Assembly (NCBI GenBank): GCA_028751875.1
Contig: CM054154.1
Coordinates: 52,493,476 to 52,557,475 of the forward strand
Reading direction: 5' to 3'
Length of the DNA stretch: 64,000 nucleotides
Source: Rapana venosa
Taxonomy: Eukaryota > Mollusca > Gastropoda > Neogastropoda > Muricidae
The stretch's first letter is position 1. Every line of letters begins with the position of its first letter. The position numbers were made by a program, and so were the translations under genes. Below, piece after piece: positions 11,578-21,137 of the stretch. The notes under the pieces are model-generated. The model made no database searches. It was not told where the DNA came from and worked only from the letters and a program-made list of their open reading frames with translations.

Positions 11578-11931
11578 ATGACCATGGGGTGTTCTTTACA
11601 GCTATATCGAATGGCTATAGGTCTTTTCTTGTGGACTATCTTAAAAATTTTGTCAAAAAAAGCACTGACAGCATCAAATCAAGTGAAAGGACTTCGTGTG
11701 CACAGTTTCTCTGCTAAACTGGCTGTTAGCACTCTGCTGCTTATGTTGCTTATGGCAGGAGTGGAACCAAATCCTGGACCATCACCTGGTGAGGGAGAAA
11801 CAAAGAGTAAACACGATGATGATGTTGATGGTGCTAGTACAATGCATGATATCAGGAACAGCAACATTCAACAGCAGTTTGACGTGTGTTCAGTGCTATC
11901 AATGAATTCTCGCGAACTTTGTCACACATGA
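11578..11931 (+). CDS. LINE ORF1, N-terminal part with 2A-like peptide
   Basis: Opens with ATG at 11578 (MTMGCS). Two hydrophobic stretches follow (about residues 8-22 and 49-60), then the motif GVEPNPGP at residues 61-68 (bases 11758-11781). 2A peptides with the consensus D-V/I-E-x-N-P-G-P cause ribosome skipping between the last G and P in viruses and in several APE-type LINE ORF1s. Here the D position is G, so activity is uncertain. The hydrophobic leader directly before it resembles the signal-peptide-like 2A leaders reported in some invertebrate proteins. Downstream is a hydrophilic, acidic linker. The frame ends at 11931 and the protein continues one frame back from about 11886, implying an indel. 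No function beyond ORF1 leader is claimed. Confidence 0.75.
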   Translation: MTMGCSLQLYRMAIGLFLWTILKILSKKALTASNQVKGLRVHSFSAKLAVSTLLLMLLMAGVEPNPGPSPGEGETKSKHDDDVDGASTMHDIRNSNIQQQFDVCSVLSMNSRELCHT

Positions 11932-12689
11932 CAAATAAGATTTCCGATCTAAAACTAATGCAAAAAGAGATGAAAACACACTTGGACAAGCGGCTTGATA
12001 GTATAACAAACTTTGTTCACAGCAAATTCACTGAAATAGAGGAGAAACAAAATGTTCTACATTTACACATTGATGCTCTTGAAAGCAAGTGTGACAAAAT
12101 GGAATCTTGCCTCTCACAACTTGAAAAAAGAACTGTGGAGATGGAGAAAGAGCATCAGATCACTGACAGCTTACACCGACGCTACAACCTGCTGTTCTTT
12201 GGTCTTCCCTGTCGGGGTGACTCATGGGAATCCTGTGAAGCCATGGTGAAAGACGTGATCTACCATGAAATGAAGCTGAAAGAGCCAGTGGCCATAGAAC
12301 AGGCTCGTCCAGTCGGGCCAGCCATTCTGGTTCGTTTCCAGTCGTTGAAACGAGACAAAGTGCTTCAACATGCCAGAGTGCTCAAGGAAATCAAATCTCC
12401 TGTGTATGTACGAGAGGATTTCTCTGCTTCGACGCGTCAGAAACGAGCGGGGTTGGTGCCTCTCATGAGACAAATGCGTAATGATGGGTTAAGAGCCAGG
12501 CTGCGAAATGACAAGCTGGTCACAGAACGTGGAACCTACGCATTTGACCTTGAGAGGCAGGAGTACCAGAAGCTGGAGAGCAGACCAACACAGGGACATC
12601 AGAGGAGAGTGTGGCGGACAAACAGAGGAGCAGACGACCACCGAGCCTACCAGAATCAGATGGATGGGTCAGCGACAGCAGCGGTCTGA
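11886..12689 (+). CDS. LINE ORF1, coiled-coil and RRM-like body
   Basis: Continuation of ORF1 in another frame; the apparent start is GTG, not a true initiator. Residues about 15-100 are heptad-rich with alternating charged and hydrophobic residues (KISDLKLMQKEMKTHLDKRL, later SCLSQLEKRTVEMEKEH), typical of an ORF1p trimerising coiled coil. About residues 105-180 (RYNLLFFGLP ... ILVRFQSLKRDKVLQHAR) match the RNP-like pattern of LINE ORF1p RNA-binding domains. The C-terminal region is basic and followed by the segment YVREDFS--TRQKRAGLVPLMR, common to these proteins. The expected role is binding element RNA in a ribonucleoprotein particle. It ends at a TGA at 12687. The basic tail resumes in another frame. 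Confidence 0.8.
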   Translation: MFSAINEFSRTLSHMTNKISDLKLMQKEMKTHLDKRLDSITNFVHSKFTEIEEKQNVLHLHIDALESKCDKMESCLSQLEKRTVEMEKEHQITDSLHRRYNLLFFGLPCRGDSWESCEAMVKDVIYHEMKLKEPVAIEQARPVGPAILVRFQSLKRDKVLQHARVLKEIKSPVYVREDFSASTRQKRAGLVPLMRQMRNDGLRARLRNDKLVTERGTYAFDLERQEYQKLESRPTQGHQRRVWRTNRGADDHRAYQNQMDGSATAAV

Positions 12690-12993
12690 GGGTCAGAGCA
12701 GGCAGCAGCATCCAAGTATGGAGACAGCCACCAGCTGTTAGCTCACACATCAGGCAAAAAGCCGTTCCAACATTCCCAACTCACAATCTCACAAGCAACA
12801 TAGCCACTATCCTAATGCACCTGGCAATAAGCAAGCACACACTCCACCAGGTTCAGGCAACAAGCATTCACTGCACACACACAGAGGACCCTCCAGAGAG
12901 CAGACAGGGTGTGGTTTGGGTCGTGGCAGAGGACGAGGATCATCGGAGCTGTCGATAACATATAGACCAAGTCAGGGTAATAAGCCAAAATGA
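12690..12993 (+). pseudogene. LINE ORF1 basic tail, out of frame
   Basis: In the frame that stops at TGA 12991-12993 the sequence encodes a Gly/Arg/His/Ser-rich tail (NAPGNKQAHTPPGSGNK, then GLGRGRGRGSSE). This is plausible as the RNA-binding C-terminus of ORF1. It is separated from the body by one frame change and by an in-frame TAG at 12739-12741. Similar residues can be traced in the corrupted copy at about 780-1010, so the tail belongs to the element. Confidence 0.55.
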
Positions 12994-13156
12994 TTCCCCA
13001 TATCTATCAGATGAGGAAGATGAAGAAATGGACCACAAAAGTGTAGGGCACAATGATGTGGATGATCTATCTGACGAACACGAAACTGACTTAGCCAATA
13101 CTGAGTGGAGATGATGGGAAGGCCTGCCCCAGTCAACTGCTCAGGTACCCTTTAAA
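12994..13156 (+). pseudogene. Acidic N-terminal extension of ORF2 or linker
   Basis: In the same frame as the endonuclease, 13001-13111 encodes an acidic stretch (YLSDEEDEEMDHK ... DDLSDEHETDLANTEWR) ended by TGA at 13112-13114. Twelve codons later the reading runs into the endonuclease (VPFKLLNLNVAGL). The ORF1 stop and a possible ORF2 ATG overlap as ATGA at 12990-12993, but that ATG is one frame away from the acidic stretch. The arrangement could allow termination-reinitiation, as described for some LINEs. This is inference. Confidence 0.45.
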
Positions 13157-14134
13157 TTGCTGAATCTAAATGTTGCAGGACTGGCTGCCAAATTGGTAAG
13201 CGCTGACTTTATTAACTATATAACTTCATTCGATTTTGTGTGCCTTACAGAGACCTATGTGGACAAGCAATTTGATTTTCATTTGTTTAAAGATTTCTGC
13301 GTGTTTAACTCCCCAGCTAAAAAGCTTAGTAAGCAGGGAAGAAGAAGTGGAGGTGTTGTTCTGGTGAAGAACATTTTTGCCAAGTATTTTGAAGAAATTT
13401 GTGTGCATAATTCAAATATGATTGTTCTAAAAATCTCCAAAGATTTATTTAATCTAGACAAGCCTATTCTGTGTATCTGTGTGTACATCCCTCCACGTGA
13501 CTCACCTGTGTATGCCATGACAACTGATGGGGTTGGTATAGAGATTATTGAGCATTGCATCGCTGATGTATTGAGCTCAGAAACTGACATGTACATGTTA
13601 ATGATTGGAGACTTTAATGCTCGTACTGGTCAGGAAAATGGCAAGAATGTGACTGACTATTTAAGCACCAGCAATAAGTTTGAGAACGTATTTGATCGTA
13701 CCTCACGTGATGAGGGCTTCAATGGATTTGGCAATCAATTACTATCAATGTGTGATAGCTTAGACTGTTCCATTCTTAATGGGGTAAAGTTGTTTGGATT
13801 TGATGACTGCCAAACATACATCTCTAACGCAGGATCCAGCACGGTGGACTACTTTATTTTGTCAAATGAGTTGTGTCACAACAGTTTTTTGGTTTCTCTT
13901 ATTGTTGATACTGTTTGTGTTGAATATGATTATTTACCTGTTGTTTTGATGCTGAAGACTATTCTCGAATCACGATGTGACGAAAGTGCAGGACAAACTG
14001 TACAATGGGTTGATAAAATTATTTGGGATGATCAAAAGGTTGGAGTCTTCTTAGAGTCCTTAAAGTCAACCACAAGTCAAGATACAATGGATAAAGCAAG
14101 AACACTTATAAAGTCAGACATAGATAAGGGCTAG
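13157..14134 (+). CDS. LINE ORF2, apurinic-type endonuclease domain
   Basis: The start codon given is TTG and is not a true initiator; the frame is open from 13115. Exonuclease-endonuclease-phosphatase fold motifs in order: NLNVAGL (metal-binding Asn), LTETYVD (Glu), CVYIPPR (Tyr), MIGDFNAR (Asp and Asn), STVDYFI (Asp). The final motif, normally S-D-H-x-P, reads EYDYLPV at 13922-13939, so the catalytic His is Tyr (TAT 13931-13933), explained by one C-to-T change. The enzyme would nick target DNA to prime reverse transcription. With this substitution it is predicted inactive. The frame ends at TAG 14132 and continues at EAFHSC in the next frame. Confidence 0.85.
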   Translation: MLNLNVAGLAAKLVSADFINYITSFDFVCLTETYVDKQFDFHLFKDFCVFNSPAKKLSKQGRRSGGVVLVKNIFAKYFEEICVHNSNMIVLKISKDLFNLDKPILCICVYIPPRDSPVYAMTTDGVGIEIIEHCIADVLSSETDMYMLMIGDFNARTGQENGKNVTDYLSTSNKFENVFDRTSRDEGFNGFGNQLLSMCDSLDCSILNGVKLFGFDDCQTYISNAGSSTVDYFILSNELCHNSFLVSLIVDTVCVEYDYLPVVLMLKTILESRCDESAGQTVQWVDKIIWDDQKVGVFLESLKSTTSQDTMDKARTLIKSDIDKG

Positions 14135-15490
14135 AGGCATTTCATTCATGTCTACAAACTGCAGGTAAGTGTATGATTAAGAGAGTTAAGTCAAAGAGTG
14201 ATAGAAGAGAAGCCCGATGGTTTGATGAGTGTTTTGATTTGAGGAAGCAAGCAAGGGTAAAAATGCGTAGATTTAAAAGAACACAACTTGCATCAGATCG
14301 TGAAAATGCTGTGCAGGTTAGACGTGAGTATCGTAAAGTTTTGAGAGAAAAGAAACAGAGTTTTAAGGCATGCACAACACAATATCTAGCTGACAATGTT
14401 AAAGACCCAAAACACTTTTGGAGGGAAATAAATGTAAAACTAGGACTTGGCAAGAAGAAACAGGCATGCAATGAGATAACTCAGGAAGATTGGTTTAAAC
14501 ATTTTAAGAATGTCTTCAATGCTGACAACAGCGTAAATGAGGAAGAAGTCTTTCCAAATGACACCCTCCCTTTTATTGAGGAGCTGGATAATCCCATCTC
14601 CCAGCAAGAAGTCATTACATCAATAAAAAGACTGAAAACAGGAAAAGCATGTGGCTTGGACAGTATTTTTGCAGAAATGCTGAAGTCAGCAGACAAATTA
14701 TTAATTGACTTTATACTGAATTTTTCAATGAAATTTTTTCAACTGGAAAGTATCCAACTATCTGGTCCAAAGCTATTATTGTACCAATACACAAAAAGGG
14801 TCAATAGATCTAGTTGACAACTATAGAGGAGTATCACTGCTTAGCATCCTAGGCAAATGCTACACTGCTATTTTGAATAAGCGACTCTACAACTGGCTAG
14901 AAAATAATAACAAAATTCCAGAAAACCAAGCTGGTTTCAGACAGGGATACTCTACAACAGACCATATATTTACTTTATATTCAACTATCCAGAAAAGCTT
15001 GTGTAAAAAGAGAGGTAAACTTTACGTTGCATTTGTTGATCTATCAAAGGCTTTTGACTCTGTCCACAGAAATGTAATGCTAAAGGCTTTATGCAAAGCT
15101 GGCACTTCCTCTGTATTTTTAAATGCCATAAAAGCCATTTACAAGGAAGTTATGTCATGTGTCAAAGTAAATAATAACTGTACCAACTTGTTTAACTGCC
15201 CCAAAGGTTTGCGGCAGGGGTGTGTTTTAAGTCCCACTTTGTTTTCTGTGGTAATAAATGAATTGGTAACATATCTAGAAAATATGGGGAGATATGGAGT
15301 GCAACTTCTACCAGGCTTAGCTGATTTATTTATTCTACTCTTTGCTGACGATCTTGTGCTGTTGTCCTGCACACCAAATGGACTACAAACCCAGATTGAC
15401 CGCATTCTTAAAGTGTGCATGGATCTGGGACTAAAAATTAACAAAGACAAAAAACAAAGGTTATGGTTTTTAGAAAAAGAGGATATCTGA
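14135..15490 (+). pseudogene. LINE ORF2, linker and reverse-transcriptase domain (frameshifted)
   Basis: First part (to about 14750) is a basic linker (KRVKSKSDRREARWFDECF) and RT block 0 (ITSIKRLKTGKACGLDSI). After a shift the RT continues with WSKAIIVPIHKKGS, YRGVSLLSILGKCYT, QAGFRQGYSTTDHIF, VAFVDLSKAFDSV, GLRQGCVLSPTLFSVVINEL and the catalytic LLFADDLVLLS (FADD at 15341-15352). All expected fingers and palm blocks are present and the catalytic aspartates are intact. One further shift near 15455 separates it from the thumb. Only two or three single-base indels separate this from an open frame, so some could be sequencing errors. Role: target-primed reverse transcription. Confidence 0.85.
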
Positions 15491-16543
15491 GCAAGAATGA
15501 AAAATGGTTTATTAATGATGCTCCATTAGAGGTTGTGAACAAATATGTATACCTAGGCTTCACCTTCACAACTACAATGAGTTCAAATGAAAGTGCCAAA
15601 GTGTTTGCAAAAAAGGGGAAAAGAGCACTATTTGATGTTATCAGGGTATATAACCAGTATAATAGCATGTCAAGTCAAACATTCTTCAAAATATTCGACA
15701 CCAAAATCCAACCCATACTTTTGTATTCTTCTGAAGTATGGGGTATTTGGTGTGATAATTATGCAGTCGAAACAGTACATTTATTTGCTTGCAAAAGATT
15801 TTTAAATGTTTCCAGCCGCACTCCAAATAAAATGGTGTATGGAGACCTTGGGAGGTATCCCCTGCAGATCAACTGTCGAATGCGTGCAGTGAAGTATTGG
15901 TTTCGGTTACTTAAGATGGATGATAGGTGGTTGTCAAAGCAAGCTTACCAGATGATGGTAGCACTAGATAAGGCAGGTAAAATTAATTGGGTTTCTAAAC
16001 TGAAGGGCATGTTACAAAGCTCGGGATTTGGGTATGTTTGGATGTCAAGGAGTTGACAACGAAAAGCATTTCTTGTTATCGTTTAAACAAAGACTCCTGG
16101 ATATGTATAAGCAAGAATGGTTGACAAGTATCAGTACCAGTAACAGGCTGAATTTGTATGCGTGCTTCAAATCTTCCCACACCCTAGAAACTTATTTAGA
16201 TGGTGTGCAACAAAAATGTTTCAGAGACATCTTTATCCGAGTACGCTTTGGAATCAGTGACCTTAGAGTTCACAAAAATCGTTATATGTGTGCAGATGTT
16301 ACAAATAATGACTGTCCATTTTGTCCAGGATCAGAAGAAAATGAACTACATTTGTGTTTTCAGTGTGATACGTATGCTGCGTTAAGACCTAATATCCTGA
16401 AAGAGGTTCCTACTCACTATCAGACAGCAAAATATTTTAGCCTTATGGCCACCCAGAACGTTTCAATGATTAGACAACTAGCATGGTTTTTGTTTAAAGC
16501 TTTCAAACTAAGAGACAGTAAACTGAGTCTCCTGTCCACCTAG
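15463..16543 (+). pseudogene. LINE ORF2, thumb and C-terminal zinc-knuckle region
   Basis: Continues the RT: EVVNKYVYLGFTFTT, FFKIFDTKIQPILLYSSEVWGI, TPNKMVYGDLGRYPL, YWFRLLKMDDRWL and NWVSKLKGML. A frame change at about 16040 leads to KQRLLDMYKQEWLTS and the terminal motif CPFC-x8-H-x4-C (from 16313), then QLAWFLFKAFKLRD and a stop at 16543. No RNase H is present. The same region is the only coding part of the truncated relative at 9562-10578, allowing direct comparison. Confidence 0.85.
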
Positions 16544-16886
<343 letters not shown>

Positions 16887-16897
16887 TGGGCTTTAGT

Positions 16898-17266
16898 TCA
16901 ATTTAGATTTATTGTCATACATTTATTAAGCAGCAGAATTGAGGTTGGAATAAAACTATTTTTAAATCGCTGGGTTCTAGACTTGGGTACTCTGTAGCGC
17001 TTTTGAGAAGGCAGGAGTTCAAAATATTTTGCAAGTACATGTGTGTCATCACTCACAATCTGTCTCGCTCTATCTCTCACACGGCATTCATACAAGTCAG
17101 TCAGTTTCATTTGCTCACAGCCCACAATTTTGCCACATCTGGTTACAATTTTGTTTACTATGTTTTTCTTTTTAACAGTCAGGCCCCCATACCAACAAAC
17201 TAAGGAAAATGAAAGGACAGACTCAATAAAGCACCGGTAGAAATTTGGTAAAACTTTTACATTCAC
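16898..17266 (-). pseudogene. Rex1/L2-like LINE, C-terminal region
   Basis: Minus-strand segment from LPNFYRCFIESVLSFSLVCWYGG through KIVTRCGKIVGCEQ and LTDLYECRV to KYFELLPSQKRYRVPKSRT and RFKNSFIPTSILLLN, then stop. This series is characteristic of the end of Rex1/L2-like ORF2 proteins, where a conserved basic block follows the thumb. It is open for 122 codons and closes the element immediately before the CT tract. No zinc finger is visible. Confidence 0.85.
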
Positions 17267-17314
17267 TTTAAGACTCCGGTGTTTTTGAAGGAAAAAGATG
17301 CGTGAGTGGCATTT

Positions 17315-18746
17315 TCAATTTACAAGATCTGTATTAGCATTAAAGTTTAGTTTATCATCAATAATAGTACCTAGATATTTGTATTGGTGTACACGCTCTA
17401 CCTTTACACCATCAATGTAAAGATTTGGTATGGGCTGGGGGTCCCTGCGAAAATCATTCAACATTTCCTTAGTCTTTTTAACATTAAGGTCAAGAAGTTC
17501 TGTTTGCACCAGGAGGAGAACTCCTCACTTGTTTAAAATACATGACATTGGAATTAGACAGATCTTCCAGAGCAGAGTCATCAGAATATTTGATTAACGG
17601 TATAAGATCAGAGCCAGTGCAGTCATTTGTGTAAAGGGTGAAAAGGATGGGGGGCAGAACAGTGCCTTGGGGAGAACCAGTGGAAGTTGATCTTTGAGTG
17701 GATATGGCTTTTTGAAATCGAACAAACTGTGTCCGATGTGTCAAAAAGCTCATTATCCAGAGCATTAACCGAGGACAGACATTTTTTGAGAGCTATTAGA
17801 TGGGGCTGAATGGTATTAAAGGCAGAAGAGAAGTCAATGAAAAGTATACGAACAAAGGAGTCGGGTTTTTCTAGGTGGGAATAAACATGCAGCAAGGTAA
17901 TTGTAGCATCATTTGTGCTTCTGTTGGCTTTGTATGCAAACTGAAGAGGATCTAGATATGAAGAAGTAGAGAAAAGAAGCCGTTTGAGAACGATTCGTTC
18001 AAAACATTTCATTACTATTGGAGTGAGAGCTACTGGTCTATAGTCATTTAAAGATTTGGGGAGATTATTTTTTGTAAAAGGACAAATTATTGATTTTTTC
18101 CAGAGACTTGGAACATGGCATGCTTTCAAAGACAGAGAAAACAAATCACTAAAAACATGACACAGCTGCTCTGCACAAGATTTTAAAAGCCGACCACAAA
18201 TACCATCCACACCCACAGCCTTCCTCATATGCAATGCTTTAAATACTGATTTAACATCTGTAGCATGAACAGTAAAATCTTCATCATTCGAATCATTATC
18301 ACAGACATTTTGTTGCAGGTTAGAAAGAACAGATTGAAGCTCATGTTTAATAACAATAATAATAATGTATGGAATTTATATAGCGCTGAATCTTGTTTGT
18401 GATATTCACGCTCAAAGTGGCAATAGAAATCATTCAGTTCATCAGCAAAAGCTTTTTGTTCCTCTAGTGGCATTGACTGTTGACATTTTTGAGTTTGCTT
18501 GCCCTGAAAGTATCTTTAAACCATTCGACGCATTAGCCAAATGACCCCTCTGAAATTGTTCTTCAACTTTCTCTTTATAAGATTTTTTTACACTCTCGAA
18601 TTTCTTTTTGAAGCTTCTTTTGAATTGTTCTGCAGACCATTCTATTGCCGCTCTGAAACGCTACTTTCTTTTTGTTTAGAGAGGGATTTTAGTGTTTTTG
18701 TTACCCAAGGTTTATTGTTGGGAAATATCTTTACAGTTTTTTGTGG
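17315..18746 (-). pseudogene. Rex1/L2-like LINE, linker and reverse transcriptase
   Basis: In minus-strand order: FPNNKPWVTKTLKSLSKQK (from about 18725), KSYKEKVEEQFQRGHLANA, LADELNDFYCHFERE-like linker, KAVGVDGICGRLLKSC, VPSLWKKSIICPF, NDYRPVALTPIVMKCFERIV, LDPLQFAYKANRSTNDA, FVRILFIDFSSAFNTIQP, GSPQGTVLPPILFTLYTND and IKYSDDSAL (YSDD at 17577-17588), then MQTELLDLNVKKTKEM and YKYLGTIIDDKLNF. The two catalytic aspartates are present. YSDD instead of YADD is usual for this group. Shifts near 17800, 17530 and 18490 break the frame. The one at 18490 is absent from the left copy. Confidence 0.85.
18354..18400 (-). mobile_element. Short TATAGCGC-type insertion with (ATT)n tail
   Basis: On the minus strand the Rex1/L2 linker reads FEREYHK, is interrupted by ATTCAGCGCTATATAAATTCC and an ATT-rich tail, then resumes as HELQSVLSNLQQNVCDN. 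AAACA lies on both sides and could be a 5-bp target duplication. The insert is the extreme 3' end of a retroelement: the same AGCGCTATATAAAT core plus ATT-rich tail ends the two L2 LINEs at 37590 and 46310. Confidence 0.65.
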
Positions 18747-19155
18747 AATAATAATCTATCTATCTATCTGTCCCGTAGTCTGACGACCGTGGGGGCACCC
18801 TCAAAGACTCAACAACCAGTTCCCCCATTCCTCTCTCTGTTCTGCCTTTCTCAGGGTTTTGTTGAGTTCTAGGCCTGTCCATTCGCTGATGTTATCCTCC
18901 CAGCTCTTCCTTGGTCTGCCTCTTCTTCTTCCTCCTTGGACAGTGCCTTGTAAAATTGTCTTTGCAAGTCCTTTGGATCTTGTGACATGCCCATACCATT
19001 TAAGTTTATGCTTTTTCACGATCGTTAGAAGGTTCTCATAGGGTCCAATGGTTTGCTGGATTCTGTTATGCACGCTTTCGTTGCTTATGTGGTCTTTGTA
19101 GGAGATGCCAAGGAGTCTCCGAAAGCATCTCATCTCCACAGCCTGTAATAATAAT
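18747..19155 (-). mobile_element. Nested RTE 3' fragment with 9-bp target duplication
   Basis: The insert 18756-19146 (391 bp) is flanked by AATAATAAT at 18747-18755 and 19147-19155. On the minus strand it encodes the last part of an RTE-type ORF2: MRCFRRLLGISYKDHISNE, QQTIGPYENLLTIVKKHKLK, WYGHVTRSKGLAKTILQGT, an Arg/Gly-rich segment and SWEDNISEWTGLELNKTL, then a stop and a (GATA)3 tail. 5' truncation, microsatellite-like tail and target duplication are hallmarks of RTE retrotransposition. It lies in the endonuclease-RT linker of the Rex1/L2-like LINE, so it is younger than that element. The same RTE family occurs at 52100-53475. Confidence 0.93.
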
Positions 19156-19668
19156 ATTTTCACCAAAAAAAATATATGCATGCACAACATCAGTCGCTTC
19201 AACATTGTCACTCGAGTCAAGAAACACACTCCAGTCAGTACACTCAAAACAACCTTTCAACTCTTCCACACTCTCATGCGTCCACACTTTCATTTGTTTT
19301 TTCACAATAGGGTCAGTTTTTATTTTGGGTTTATATGCAGGTATGAGGAAAATTGTGTTGTGATCTGAGGTACCAAGAGGTAGCAAAGCAACAGACTTAT
19401 AAGCTAATTTCAAATATCTTCTACACAGAAGCCTAGTTTTGCTAAAGTGGTGAAATAGTAATAACGTATTACACAGTTTTTCAATCACCATTAAGCCATG
19501 TATGAAAAAAGGTGCAAACCAAAACATGGCATTAGTGAATAGATGACAAATTCGTGGACACACACGTATACTTTGCTTCATTTTCTATGTTAGATGAACT
19601 AGACTTTACAGTCACTTCAAAACATCAACATGAAAAAATGATTACATGTAAAGTTTAAGAATGTATAG

Positions 19669-19708
19669 ACAGACAGACAGACAGACAGATAGATAGATAG
19701 ATAGATAA
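19669..19708 (+). repeat. (GACA)n(GATA)n compound microsatellite
   Basis: GACA units pass into GATA units, next to the end of the Rex1/L2-like LINE. Same as 7791-7830. Confidence 0.93.
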
Positions 19709-19729
19709 ACACAGATGAAAAGTAATATC

Positions 19730-20200
19730 CGGAAATGCATAAAGCAACTGCAGGCTAGAAACCTGATCAGCACCACTATGAGCACATCAAACGTGTTGAA
19801 CCATGGATCTCTTGCTCCTGGAAAACGCCATGCTGTCTGCCGTCTCTGCTGTTGGGAACTGGACGCCCTTGGTGGCCCGTGCAGAATGCGCCTTGGCTTG
19901 ATCCAGAACAGCTGTTGAAGATGACGACCAAAGTTGATGACGGCCAGGATGGAGGAGGTAAATGGTAAATGTCAGTGTTATCTTTGTTCGGCATTTGTTC
20001 ACAACCAGTACCCATCTAACCTTGGTCAGAGTCTTGACCAGAAGCAGGACAGCTGCATCAGATGTCAGGTTTGCTGCTGCTCCTTCCTGCTGGACTTCTC
20101 CAACTCCATCTGGTTGTGCTGGCTCCTCAGGTTCGAAACTGAATTTTTTACTACGCGTGCGTGCGTGCATGTGTGTGTGTGTGTTTAAATTTAATATATG
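19730..20200 (-). other. Unrecognised GC-richer segment, possible host exons
   Basis: Positions 19740-20145 are richer in GC than the surroundings and resemble no element I know. On the minus strand a 153-codon frame (20248-19787) includes FEPEEPAQPDGVGEVQQE and VLDQAKAHSARATKG. Two stretches have plausible splice signals on the minus strand: one from an AATTCAG acceptor near 20134 to an AAG/GTTAGA donor near 20027, and one starting after CTTCAACAG near 19917. The sequence is duplicated at about 7860-8265 with indels. I cannot name a product. It could equally be non-coding sequence of an unknown transposon. Confidence 0.25.
20162..20185 (+). repeat. Short GCGT/GT microsatellite
   Basis: CGTGCGTGCATGTGTGTGTGTGTG. 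The same tract with one fewer GT unit is at about 8278-8301. Confidence 0.85.
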
Positions 20201-20789
20201 ATAAAGATTAGGTAGTTTAAGACCACAAATTGGTAAATTGTGGAACATAACAACCCTAGCAATACCAGTAACAGTAAAAATTTAAAAAATGAAGTAACAA
20301 CAAACGAATGTAAGTGCAAAAGAATATCATCAGTAATCAAAAAGTGAAACTGAACTACAAACAGTAGGAATTAAAGAATGGGAGGGGGTAGCAAGTCCTG
20401 ATTTTTTTAAAAACCCACCAAAAAAACCAAACAAACCTCACAACAACAGAGATGCAATAGGGCACAGTTTCAAGTTAAAGCCAATTTCGCATTAAGAGTC
20501 TACAGTTGCTGAAAACTCTGTCCAAAGAGTTATGGTGGATAGCAGGTAGATATTGTTTCAACAACTGACATTCAAAAAGAATATGAGTGATATTGTTCCA
20601 CCACATACACAATAGGCTATATATTTTTCACAAATTCTGTCCCGACTTCATTTAACTTAAGTATATTGATAAGACAAATAATTGGCCAGTGTAGAGATTT
20701 ATCAAATCTATAACGCTAAGAAATAATATGATGAACCTCATAAATTGTGGACGAACTACATATATGTGATATTCAGCATCTTCCTGTTT

Positions 20790-21137
20790 TTATCTAACAC
20801 TTTTCCAGCAGGCAGTTTCCATCATGCTGTATCTTTCATCTATAGAAATAGGTATGTCGAGTATACAAGCACAATATGAATGCTTTGCTGCAGTTTTCGC
20901 AGCTTTGTCAACTTTTTCATTGTAATGTATGTTGCAATGAGATGGTACCCAACAAAAAGTGATACTTGTACCTCTTAAAACTAGAAAATGTATCAGATGA
21001 TTTATTTCATTTATAAGTTCTTGTCTGACTAAAAACCAAGAACTTTTAAGAAATTGTAGTACTGACTTCGAATCGACGCATAATAGAACTTGAAGTATTG
21101 CTCTGGGAAAATCAAGTAAATAATTCAAAGCCATCAA
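20790..21137 (-). pseudogene. Nimb/I-like LINE, RNase H domain
   Basis: Open for 115 codons on the minus strand. It shows the conserved Asp context CVDSKSVLQ, the strand-helix TSITFCWVPSHCNI, and YNEKVDKAAKTAAK, which match the end of the RNase H1 fold in LINEs (the WxPSHxxIxGNExVDxxA pattern). The catalytic DED triad cannot be fully placed because the domain start is frameshifted. The expected role is removal of the RNA strand during second-strand synthesis. Confidence 0.8.

Noticed and set aside
13157..14134. Host AP endonuclease or nocturnin-like gene
   Set aside because: Followed in order by RT and a LINE C-terminus, and preceded by ORF1.
18354..18400. Hairpin terminator or tRNA-like element at the AGCGCT core
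   Set aside because: The core recurs at LINE 3' ends with an ATT tail, so it is a retroelement terminus; no cloverleaf can be drawn.
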